Shown here piece after piece: positions 6,928 to 13,427 of a stretch of 14,163 nt of DNA. The notes beneath the pieces were generated by a model. That model searched no databases. It was not told the DNA's origin and saw only the letters and a program-made list of their open reading frames with translations. This DNA comes from an uncultured Variovorax sp. (GTDB lineage Bacteria; Pseudomonadota; Gammaproteobacteria; Burkholderiales; Burkholderiaceae): assembly GCA_946478645.1 (NCBI GenBank), contig CAMLCW010000101.1:1-14163 (forward strand). The letters are read 5' to 3'. The position numbers were made by a program, and so were the translations under genes. Positions within the stretch are counted from its first letter, which is position 1. Every line of letters starts with the position of its first letter.

Positions 6928-7584
6928 GTGTCGATCTACGAACTGAAACCGCGCTTCCAGGCGCTGCTGCGGCCGCTGGTGGTGCGGCTGCATGCGCTGG
7001 GCGTCACGGCCAACCAGGTCACGCTCGCGGCGTGTGCGGTGTCGGTCGTGCTCGGACTCTGGCTCTTCTTCGCGGCGCCCTCGCTCGCGGCCTTCGGGCT
7101 GGTGCCGGCATGGATGGCGCTGCGCATGGCCTTCAATGCTGTCGACGGCATGCTCGCGCGCGAGCACGGCCAGCAAAGCCGGCTCGGCGCCTTCCTCAAC
7201 GAACTGACCGACGTCGTCTCCGACGCCGCGCTCTACCTGCCGTTCGCCCTGGTGCTGCCGTTCAGCCCGTTCTGGGTCGGCATGGTGATCGTGCTGGCCG
7301 GGCTCAGCGAATTCGCCGGGGCGCTCGGGCCCACCGTCGGCGCCTCGCGCCGCTACGACGGCCCGCTCGGCAAGAGCGACCGCGCCTTCGTGTTCGGCGC
7401 GCTCGGGCTCTACGTCGCCTTCGGCGGCCCGCTGCCGGGCTGGACGGCCTGGCTCATGCCGGTGCTGGCGCTGCTGGTGGCCTGGACCGTGGCCAACCGG
7501 GTGCGGCGCGCGCTGGCCGAGGCAGAAGGCGGCCCAGCCGCTGCGGCGGTCCCGGCCGCTGCGACAACAACAAGGAATCAATGA
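6928..7584 (+). CDS. CDP-alcohol phosphatidyltransferase family protein, YnbA-like
   Basis: This 218-residue integral membrane protein is the first gene of the lipid operon. The family transfers a phosphatidyl group from CDP-diacylglycerol to an alcohol, releasing CMP. The signature is recognisable at residues 70-95 as N70-x2-D73-G-x2-A77-R78-x8-G87-x3-N91-x3-D95. In the canonical form positions 70 and 91 are Asp, so two of the four metal-site or catalytic Asp are Asn here. D99 adds a D-x3-D pair with D95, shifted by one helical turn. Hydrophobic segments lie at about 30-50, 55-72, 98-112, 114-135, 152-168 and 172-190. The start is GTG 6928 ([10 protein letters not shown]). The gene overlaps the next by ATGA (7581-7584). 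The acceptor alcohol is unknown; the family call is firm and catalytic activity is likely but not proven. Confidence 0.88.
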   Translation: MSIYELKPRFQALLRPLVVRLHALGVTANQVTLAACAVSVVLGLWLFFAAPSLAAFGLVPAWMALRMAFNAVDGMLAREHGQQSRLGAFLNELTDVVSDAALYLPFALVLPFSPFWVGMVIVLAGLSEFAGALGPTVGASRRYDGPLGKSDRAFVFGALGLYVAFGGPLPGWTAWLMPVLALLVAWTVANRVRRALAEAEGGPAAAAVPAAATTTRNQ

Positions 7585-9377
7585 CCGAACCCCTTTCCGA
7601 CACGACACCTTTCGCCATCACGCACCGGCCGCTGGCCGAACACCAGTTCCGCACGCACGACGGCGAGACGCTGTTCTACCGGCACTGGCCCGCGACGGGT
7701 GGCGGTGCGCGGCGCGGCGCGATCGTGCTGTTCCACCGCGGCCATGAGCACGGCGCGCGCATGGCGCACCTGGTCGACGAGCTCGACCTGCCCGATTTCG
7801 ACTTCTTCGCCTGGGACGCGCGCGGCCACGGCCGCTCGCCCGGCGAGCGCGGCTACAGCCCGAGCTTCGCCACTTCGGTGCGCGACGTGCAGACCTTCGT
7901 CCAGCACCTCGGCCGCGCGCACGGCGTGGCCGAGACCGACATTCACGTCGTGGCGCAGAGCGTCGGCGCGGTGCTCGCGGCCACCTGGGCGCACGACTAC
8001 GCACCCAGGGTGCGCGGGCTCACACTGGCCTCGCCGGCCTTCAAGGTCAAGCTCTATGTGCCGTTCGCGCGGCCCGGGCTGGCGCTGATGCACAAGCTGC
8101 GCGGGCTGTTCTTCGTCAACAGCTACGTGAAGGCGAAGTTCCTCACCCACGACCCGAAACGCATCGCGAGCTACGAGAACGATCCGCTGATCACGCGGCC
8201 CATTGCCGTCAACATCCTGCTCGGGCTGTACGAGGCGGCCGAGCGCGTGGTGGCCGACGCGCAGGCGATCACCCAGCCGGTGCAGCTGTTGATCTCGGGC
8301 GCCGACTGGGTGGTGCACCACAAGCCGCAGCATCAGTTCTTCGAGCGGCTGGGCAGCGCGGTCAAGACCAAGCTCGAACTGCCGGGCTTCTTCCACGACA
8401 CGCTGGGCGAGCGCGACCGCGCACCGGCGGTGCAGGCGATTCGCGAATTCGTGCTGCAGCGGTTCGAAGAGGCGCCGGCGCCGGTCGACCTGCGCGCCGC
8501 GCACCTGAGCGGCCCCACGGCCGACGAGTCGCGCGCGCTCGCCGAGCCGCTGCCGCCGCTGTCGCCGCGCGGGCTGTACTGGTCGCTCACGCGCGCGGGG
8601 CTGAGCGTCGGCGGCAAGCTCTCCGACGGCGTGCGGCTGGGCCACGAGACCGGCTTCGACTCGGGCAGCACGCTCGACTACATCTACCGCAACCAGGCGC
8701 ACGGCAAGGGCGCGCTGGGCCGCGCGATCGACCGCAACTACCTCGACGCCATCGGCTGGCGCGGCATCCGCCAGCGCAAGCTCCACGTCGAGGAGCTGCT
8801 GCGCATCGCGATGGAACGGCTGGCCGAGATGCACCGCGAGGTGCGCCTGATGGACATCGCCGCGGGCCACGGCCGCTACGTGCTCGATGCGGTGGCGGCG
8901 AGCCCCATCAAGGCCGCGTCGATCCTGCTGCGCGACTACAGCGAGATCAACGTGCGCGACGGCCGCGCGCTGATCGCCGAAAAGGGGCTGGAGGACATTG
9001 CGCAGTTCGTGCAGGCCGATGCCTTCGATCGGCTGAGCCTCGCGAGCGTGCTGCCGCGGCCGACGCTGGCGGTGGTGTCGGGCCTGTACGAGCTCTTTCC
9101 CGACAACGAAATGGTGCAGCGCTCGCTCGCGGGCGTGGGCGATGCGGTGGAAGACCGCGGCTACCTCGTCTACACCGGGCAGCCCTGGCATCCGCAGCTC
9201 GAAATGATCGCGCGCGCCCTCACCAGTCACCGCCAGGGCGAGGCCTGGGTGATGCGCCGCCGCACGCAGGCCGAGATGGACCAGCTGGTGGAAGAAGCGG
9301 GCTTCCGCAAGATCGACCAGCGCGTGGACGAGTGGGGCATCTTCACCGTCTCGCTCGCGGTGCGCACCGGCCACTGA
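7581..9377 (+). CDS. Bifunctional alpha/beta hydrolase / class I SAM-dependent methyltransferase, YnbC-like
   Basis: This 598-residue protein has two domains. Residues about 20-295 form a monoacylglycerol-lipase or lysophospholipase-like alpha/beta hydrolase. They carry HRGHEHGAR (52-60, oxyanion region), WDARGHGRSPGERGY (78-92), the nucleophile elbow AQSVG with S127 (Ala replaces the first Gly of GxSxG), D242 in SGADWVV and H272 in FFHDTLGE, so the catalytic triad appears complete. Residues about 360-598 form a Rossmann methyltransferase with motif I LMDIAAGHGR (423-432), followed by RDYSEINVRDGR (451-462) and QADAFD (478-483). No signal peptide or membrane segment is evident, so it is probably cytoplasmic. 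The domain pair matches E. coli YnbC. It could remove an acyl chain and methylate the lipid or head group, which is inference. The ATG start overlaps the upstream stop; the next gene starts 11 bp after its stop. Confidence 0.9.
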   Translation: MTEPLSDTTPFAITHRPLAEHQFRTHDGETLFYRHWPATGGGARRGAIVLFHRGHEHGARMAHLVDELDLPDFDFFAWDARGHGRSPGERGYSPSFATSVRDVQTFVQHLGRAHGVAETDIHVVAQSVGAVLAATWAHDYAPRVRGLTLASPAFKVKLYVPFARPGLALMHKLRGLFFVNSYVKAKFLTHDPKRIASYENDPLITRPIAVNILLGLYEAAERVVADAQAITQPVQLLISGADWVVHHKPQHQFFERLGSAVKTKLELPGFFHDTLGERDRAPAVQAIREFVLQRFEEAPAPVDLRAAHLSGPTADESRALAEPLPPLSPRGLYWSLTRAGLSVGGKLSDGVRLGHETGFDSGSTLDYIYRNQAHGKGALGRAIDRNYLDAIGWRGIRQRKLHVEELLRIAMERLAEMHREVRLMDIAAGHGRYVLDAVAASPIKAASILLRDYSEINVRDGRALIAEKGLEDIAQFVQADAFDRLSLASVLPRPTLAVVSGLYELFPDNEMVQRSLAGVGDAVEDRGYLVYTGQPWHPQLEMIARALTSHRQGEAWVMRRRTQAEMDQLVEEAGFRKIDQRVDEWGIFTVSLAVRTGH

Positions 9378-9388
9378 ACGAACACGCC

Positions 9389-10732
9389 ATGCGCGCCGGG
9401 TTCGCCGCAAGACCGTGGAAGCGGGCCGCCGCATGGCTGGCGCTGCTCGGGCCGCTGTTCTACCTGAGCTACGGCCTCGCGAACTGGTGGGCCACCACGC
9501 GCGCGCAGGTGCCGTCGATGGTCTTCGGCTGGGAGCGGCAGGTGCCGTTCTGGCCCTGGACCATCTTTCCGTACTGGACCATCAACGTCTTCTACGCGCT
9601 CTCGCTGTTCCTCGCGCGCGACCGCCACACGCTCGACCGGCATGGCGCCCGGCTGCTCACGGCCACGCTCGTGGCCTGCACCTGCTTCGTGCTCTGGCCG
9701 CTGCACTTCAGCTTCGGCCAGCCCGCGGTCGAGGGCGCGCCGGCTTTCCTGTTCGCCGCGCTGCGCGGCTTCGACCAGCCCTACAACCAGGCACCGTCGC
9801 TGCACATCGCGCTGGCGGTGATCCTCTGGGACTGGTACCGCCAGTTCGTGCGCGCGGCCTGGGCGCGGTGGGTGCTGCATCTCTGGGCCTTCGCGATCTG
9901 CGCCTCGGTGCTGACCACCTGGCAGCACCACTTCATCGACATCCCGACCGGCGCGCTGCTCGGCCTCGTCTGCATCTGGCTCTGGCCGCTGTCGCGCACC
10001 GTGTCGATGCCGCGTGCCTGGCGCCTCGCACGCGATCCGCAGCGCTGGAAGCTCGCGGGCTTCTATGCCGCGGGTGCGCTCGCCTGCCTGGCACTGGCGC
10101 TCTGGCTCGGCGGCTTCGGGCTGTGGCTCGCGTGGCCGGCCGCGTCGCTCGCGCTGGTGGCGCTCAACTACGCCGGATTCGGCGCGCGCGGGTTCCACAT
10201 GGACCGGCGCGGCCGCATGGGCTGGGCCGCGCGCTGGCTGTTCGCGCCCTACCGGCTCGGCGCGGCGCTCAATGCCTGGCTCTGGACGCGCCGGCTGCCC
10301 GCCGCGGTCGAGGTGGTGCCGGGGCTCTGGCTGGGGCGCGTGCCCTCGCAGCGCGAGTGGGAAACGGCGGGCCGGCCGCGGCTCGTGAGCCTGTGCGCCG
10401 AGCTGCAGCTGCCGCCGGGGTTGCCGCATGCGCGCTGCGTGCCGATGCTCGATCTTGTCGTGCCATCCACGGTGCGGCTGCGGCGCGCGGCGGCAGTGAT
10501 CGAAGGCCAGCGGCACGCAGCGCCGAGCGCGCCGGTGTGGGTCTGTTGCGCGCTCGGCTTTTCTCGCAGCGCGGCCGCGGTGATCGCGTGGCTCGGTGGC
10601 CATGGCGACGCCGGCGGCATGGCGCAGGCCGAGGCCACGGTGCGCCGCGCGCGGCCGCAGATCGTGCTGCGCCCGGCCTGGTCCGTGGCGCTCGCGCCGC
10701 TCGACATGGCGGGAGCCCCACCCCGTGAATGA
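9389..10732 (+). CDS. PAP2-type phosphatase fused to a dual-specificity phosphatase domain, YnbD-like
   Basis: This 447-residue protein has two different phosphatase modules. Residues about 15-265 are membrane-embedded (many Trp-rich hydrophobic segments) and contain PAP2-like elements: APSLH (135-139) and QHHFIDIPTG (179-188), giving the H180-x3-D184 pair. The Arg of the usual SR motif is not seen. Residues about 305-447 form a soluble cysteine phosphatase domain with C387-x5-R393 (CCALGFSRS) and a possible general acid D355 in VPMLDLVVPS. The position before the catalytic Cys, usually His, is Cys386. NCBI uses the name 'phosphatase PAP2/dual specificity phosphatase' for such proteins, and E. 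coli YnbD has this make-up. A role in removing phosphate from a lipid intermediate is likely by context. ATG 9389 was chosen over the in-frame ATG 9332 because it avoids a 45-bp overlap with the upstream gene. Confidence 0.88.
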   Translation: MRAGFAARPWKRAAAWLALLGPLFYLSYGLANWWATTRAQVPSMVFGWERQVPFWPWTIFPYWTINVFYALSLFLARDRHTLDRHGARLLTATLVACTCFVLWPLHFSFGQPAVEGAPAFLFAALRGFDQPYNQAPSLHIALAVILWDWYRQFVRAAWARWVLHLWAFAICASVLTTWQHHFIDIPTGALLGLVCIWLWPLSRTVSMPRAWRLARDPQRWKLAGFYAAGALACLALALWLGGFGLWLAWPAASLALVALNYAGFGARGFHMDRRGRMGWAARWLFAPYRLGAALNAWLWTRRLPAAVEVVPGLWLGRVPSQREWETAGRPRLVSLCAELQLPPGLPHARCVPMLDLVVPSTVRLRRAAAVIEGQRHAAPSAPVWVCCALGFSRSAAAVIAWLGGHGDAGGMAQAEATVRRARPQIVLRPAWSVALAPLDMAGAPPRE

Positions 10733-11165
10733 CGCCGACCGCGCCACCTGCAGCGCACTCGCGGGCCTGCTGCGCGCCGCCGGCGTGCTCGCGGCCTGGG
10801 GCTTCGCGCTGACCGCGATCTCGGCGCTGGTGCTTGCGCTCACGCTGCGGTCGCTGCCGGCCATGCCGAGCATGGCGTTCGGCGCGGTCGCGATCCTCGG
10901 TGCGCTCGAACGCTACTTCGCGTTCCGGCTGCGGCTCGACCGCGCGCTGTTCGACGACCTTGCGCGCGGCGCCATCGCATCGCTCGACGCACTCGACCAC
11001 GCGCTCGACCGGCTCGGCCTGCGCGCCGCCGCTTCCAACACCGCCCCGCGGCCGCTGGCCGACCGTGTGCAGGGCACGCGCCAGCTGCTGCAGCGCCACG
11101 CGATCGTGGTGGCCTGCCAGAGCGCGCTGTTCGTGCTCGCCCTCATGACACAGGATCTCACTTGA
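10725..11165 (+). CDS. Small conserved-looking membrane protein of the lipid operon, function unknown
   Basis: This 146-residue protein belongs to no family I recognise. It is placed here because the frame fills the space exactly between its neighbours. The start is GTG 10725 with GGGAG at 10711-10715 nine bases upstream, overlapping the phosphatase stop by 8 bp, and the stop TGA overlaps the next start (TTGA, 11162-11165). A hydrophobic segment at about residues 18-42 and a second at about 45-58 are followed by an amphipathic middle rich in Asp, Arg and Leu (about 65-120: RLRLDRALFDDLARG, then LDALDHALDRLG). A final hydrophobic stretch covers about 124-140. This suggests an inner-membrane protein with a helical cytoplasmic or periplasmic hairpin. 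It could hold enzymes of the pathway together, but nothing in the sequence proves that. Confidence 0.75.
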   Translation: MNDADRATCSALAGLLRAAGVLAAWGFALTAISALVLALTLRSLPAMPSMAFGAVAILGALERYFAFRLRLDRALFDDLARGAIASLDALDHALDRLGLRAAASNTAPRPLADRVQGTRQLLQRHAIVVACQSALFVLALMTQDLT

Positions 11166-11869
11166 ACGACGACGCGATCCCCTCCCCTTCTTCTGCAGGC
11201 GGCATCGGGCGCCGTGCGCTCGCGCTGGTGGCCGGCAAGCTGATCATCGGCGCGGCGGGCCTCTTGACCGGCGTTCGCGCGATCTGGTCGGGCACCAGCC
11301 CCAGGGCCGAGCAGACGCTCTACTTCGCCAACCACACCAGCCACGGCGACTTCGTGCTGCTGTGGGCGACGCTGCCGCCCGACCTGCGCGCGCGCACGCG
11401 GCCGGTGGCGGGCCTCGACTACTGGACGGCCTCGACGCTGCGGCAGTTCATCGGCCGCGACGTGTTCAACGCGCTGATGATCCGGCGCGACGGCACGGGC
11501 CAGGGCGAGAACCCGGTCGAGCAGATGAAGGCCGCGCTCGACGCCGGCGACTCGCTCATCATGTTTCCCGAGGGCACGCGCAACACCGGCGACGAGATCC
11601 TGCTGCCGCTCAAGAGCGGCCTCTACCACCTGGCGCGCGCCTGCCCCGAAGTGCGGCTCGTTCCCGTCTGGATCGAGAACCTCAAGCGCGTGCTGCCGAA
11701 GGGCACGCTGGTGCCGATCCCACTGGCCTGCACCGTGCGCTATGGCGCGCCGGTGGTGCTTGGCGAGCACGAGGACAAGGCGAGCTTCCTCGCGCGGGCG
11801 CGCGCCGCGATGCTCGACCTGCGGCCCGAATACGACCGGACCGAAGATGCCACCGGGAGCCCCGCATGA
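11162..11869 (+). CDS. 1-acyl-sn-glycerol-3-phosphate acyltransferase family protein (PlsC-like)
   Basis: This 235-residue acyltransferase has motif I NHTSHGD (N57-D63, giving the catalytic H58-x4-D63) and motif III FPEGTR (135-140). Two more blocks match the family: MIRRDGTGQGE around 106-116 and a VPVWIENL block near 167-174. An N-terminal hydrophobic segment (about 19-38) should attach it to the inner membrane. The family acylates lysophosphatidic acid to phosphatidic acid, which is the substrate of the cytidylyltransferase encoded next. The gene is therefore well placed to feed the operon's own pathway, although housekeeping PlsC could do so as well. The start is TTG 11162, overlapping the upstream stop (TTGA) and preceded by AGGA at 11152-11155. 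No ATG occurs in frame until about residue 106, inside the domain, so the rare start codon is well supported. The stop overlaps the next start (ATGA, 11866-11869). Confidence 0.88.
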   Translation: MNDDAIPSPSSAGGIGRRALALVAGKLIIGAAGLLTGVRAIWSGTSPRAEQTLYFANHTSHGDFVLLWATLPPDLRARTRPVAGLDYWTASTLRQFIGRDVFNALMIRRDGTGQGENPVEQMKAALDAGDSLIMFPEGTRNTGDEILLPLKSGLYHLARACPEVRLVPVWIENLKRVLPKGTLVPIPLACTVRYGAPVVLGEHEDKASFLARARAAMLDLRPEYDRTEDATGSPA

Positions 11870-12822
11870 TCGCGCTCTCGCCTTTTGCGCAAACCACGAT
11901 GCAGCTCTTCGGCGGCGTGCTCGGCGTGCTGCTGCTCGCCTCGACCGTTGGCGCCGCGCTGAAATGGCGCGTGGCGCACGGCCAGCCCCATTCGGTGATC
12001 GACAACCTGAACGCGCGCGTCAACGCCTGGTGGGTGATGGTGGCGGCGATCGGGCTCGCGTTCGCCTTCGGCAAGGGCGGCGTGATCGTGCTGTTCTACC
12101 TGATCTCGTTCTATGCGCTGCGCGAGTTCATCAGCCTCGCCTACACGCGCCGCGGCGACCACCATGCGATCGCGGCGGCCTTCTACATCGGCCTGCCGGT
12201 GCAGTATTTTCTGGTGTGGATCGAGTGGTACGGCCTCTATTCGATCTTCATTCCGGTCTACGCCTTTCTCGTGCTGCCGATCCTCGCGGCGGTGGGCGGC
12301 GACACGCAGCGCTTTCTCGAGCGCACCTCGAAGATCCAGTGGGGCCTGATGGTGTGCGTGTTCTGCATCAGCCACGTGCCCGCGCTGCTGACGCTGCAGA
12401 TCCCGGGCTTCGAGGGCCGCAACCTGCTCCTGATCGCCTTCCTCGTGATCGTGGTACAGGGCAGCGACGTGCTGCAATACGTGTGGGGCAAGCTCTTCGG
12501 CAAGCGCAAGGTCGCGCCCGAGCTGTCGCCATCCAAGACCTGGGAAGGCCTGGTCGGCGGTATCGCGAGCGCCACCGCACTCGGCGCGGCGCTCTCCTGG
12601 GCCACGCCTTTCAATCCGTGGCAGGCCGCGCTGATGTCGCTGACCGTCTGCCTCATGGGCTTCTTCGGCGGCCTCGTGATGTCGGCCATCAAGCGCGATC
12701 GCGGCGTGAAGGACTGGGGATCGATGATCGAGGGCCATGGCGGCATGCTCGACCGCCTCGATTCGGTGATCTTCGCGGCGCCGGTGTACTTCCATGCGCT
12801 GCGCTACTGGTGGGTGCCGTGA
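11866..12822 (+). CDS. Phosphatidate cytidylyltransferase (CDP-diacylglycerol synthase) paralogue, YnbB-like
   Basis: This is a 318-residue multi-pass membrane protein. The CdsA signature is at residues 273-299: [14 protein letters not shown], then HGGMLDRLD. It matches the PROSITE pattern except that the residue two before HGG is Glu (IEGHGG) where housekeeping CdsA has Pro. The earlier [18 protein letters not shown] block (211-228) and D201 also fit the family, which makes CDP-diacylglycerol from phosphatidic acid and CTP. Hydrophobic segments lie at about 12-32, 54-70, 72-92, 104-120, 124-143, 158-178, 186-206, 230-246 and 252-272. As a paralogue in an operon with a CDP-alcohol phosphatidyltransferase it probably supplies that enzyme's donor substrate. 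E. coli YnbB is the closest family parallel I can name. It is the last gene of the operon and ends 12 bp from convergent ruvA. Confidence 0.92.
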   Translation: MIALSPFAQTTMQLFGGVLGVLLLASTVGAALKWRVAHGQPHSVIDNLNARVNAWWVMVAAIGLAFAFGKGGVIVLFYLISFYALREFISLAYTRRGDHHAIAAAFYIGLPVQYFLVWIEWYGLYSIFIPVYAFLVLPILAAVGGDTQRFLERTSKIQWGLMVCVFCISHVPALLTLQIPGFEGRNLLLIAFLVIVVQGSDVLQYVWGKLFGKRKVAPELSPSKTWEGLVGGIASATALGAALSWATPFNPWQAALMSLTVCLMGFFGGLVMSAIKRDRGVKDWGSMIEGHGGMLDRLDSVIFAAPVYFHALRYWWVP

Positions 12823-12836
12823 AGGCTTGAAAGCCT
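12823..12836. terminator. Short hairpin between the convergent lipid operon and ruvA
   Basis: AGGCTTGAAAGCCT is a perfect 14-base palindrome (5-bp stem, 4-base loop) sitting exactly between the two convergent stop codons and overlapping the ruvA stop by two bases. It could be a bidirectional terminator, but no T-run follows on either strand and the stem is short. Confidence 0.3.
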
Positions 12837-13407
12837 ACTTGGCAAGCGCCTTCAGCGCGAGCTTGATGCCTTCGCTCACGCTTGCGTCCTTCGGCAGCGC
12901 CTTGAGCGCGAGCGCGGCCTCCTTGTCGCTGTAGCCGAGCGCGACCAGCGCCTGCAGGATGTCGGCCTGCGCGTCGCTCGCCGCGTGGGCCGGCAGGCCG
13001 ATGTCGGCGCCCAGCTTGCCCTTGAGTTCGAGCAGCAGCCGCTCGGCGGTCTTCTTGCCGATGCCCGGGATCTTCACAAGCCGGCCGAGCTCCTGCGTGG
13101 TGATGGCCTGCGACAGTTCGCCCACGCTCATGCCCGAGAGCACGCCGAGCGCGGTGCGCGGGCCCACGCCGGTGATCTTGATGAGTTGCCTGAAAGCCGC
13201 GCGCTCCTCGGCGCTGCCGAAGCCATAGAGAATCTGCGCATCCTCGCGCACCACGAAGTGCGTGAGCAGCGAGACCTTCGTGCCGACGTTGGGCAGGTTG
13301 TAGAACGTGCTCATCGGCACGTCGACCTCGTAGCCGACGCCGTTGCAGTCGACCACCACCTGCGGCGGATTGCGTTCCGCCAGGATGCCGGTGAGTTTGC
13401 CTATCAT
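12835..13407 (-). CDS. ruvA: Holliday junction DNA-binding protein RuvA
   Basis: The 190-residue product is the junction-binding tetramer that recruits RuvB. The N-terminal OB fold starts MIGKLTGIL and contains [10 protein letters not shown] and YGFGSAEER. The middle has the two helix-hairpin-helix motifs, [14 protein letters not shown] and [16 protein letters not shown], which contact DNA. The small C-terminal domain (about 140-190, [13 protein letters not shown]) binds RuvB. The length is normal. The start is ATG 13407 with AAGGA some distance upstream on the minus strand. Only 20 bp separate it from the divergent PhoH gene, so its promoter must lie partly within that gene. It is separated from ruvB by the convergent lipid operon. 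Confidence 0.98.
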   Translation of the reverse strand: MIGKLTGILAERNPPQVVVDCNGVGYEVDVPMSTFYNLPNVGTKVSLLTHFVVREDAQILYGFGSAEERAAFRQLIKITGVGPRTALGVLSGMSVGELSQAITTQELGRLVKIPGIGKKTAERLLLELKGKLGADIGLPAHAASDAQADILQALVALGYSDKEAALALKALPKDASVSEGIKLALKALAK

Positions 13408-13427
13408 TGGAGCCCTTTTTCCTTGAA

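Noticed and set aside
7578..9434. Leftward 618-codon open frame
   Set aside because: It is antisense to the hydrolase-methyltransferase. It is long only because stop codons are rare at this GC content; no motif was found.
9227..10873. Leftward 548-codon open frame
   Set aside because: It is antisense to the PAP2/dual-specificity phosphatase, low-complexity and without motifs.
6928..12822. Recent horizontally acquired island
   Set aside because: GC content and codon use look like those of neighbouring genes, and there is no integrase, tRNA end or flanking repeat. An old insertion remains possible.
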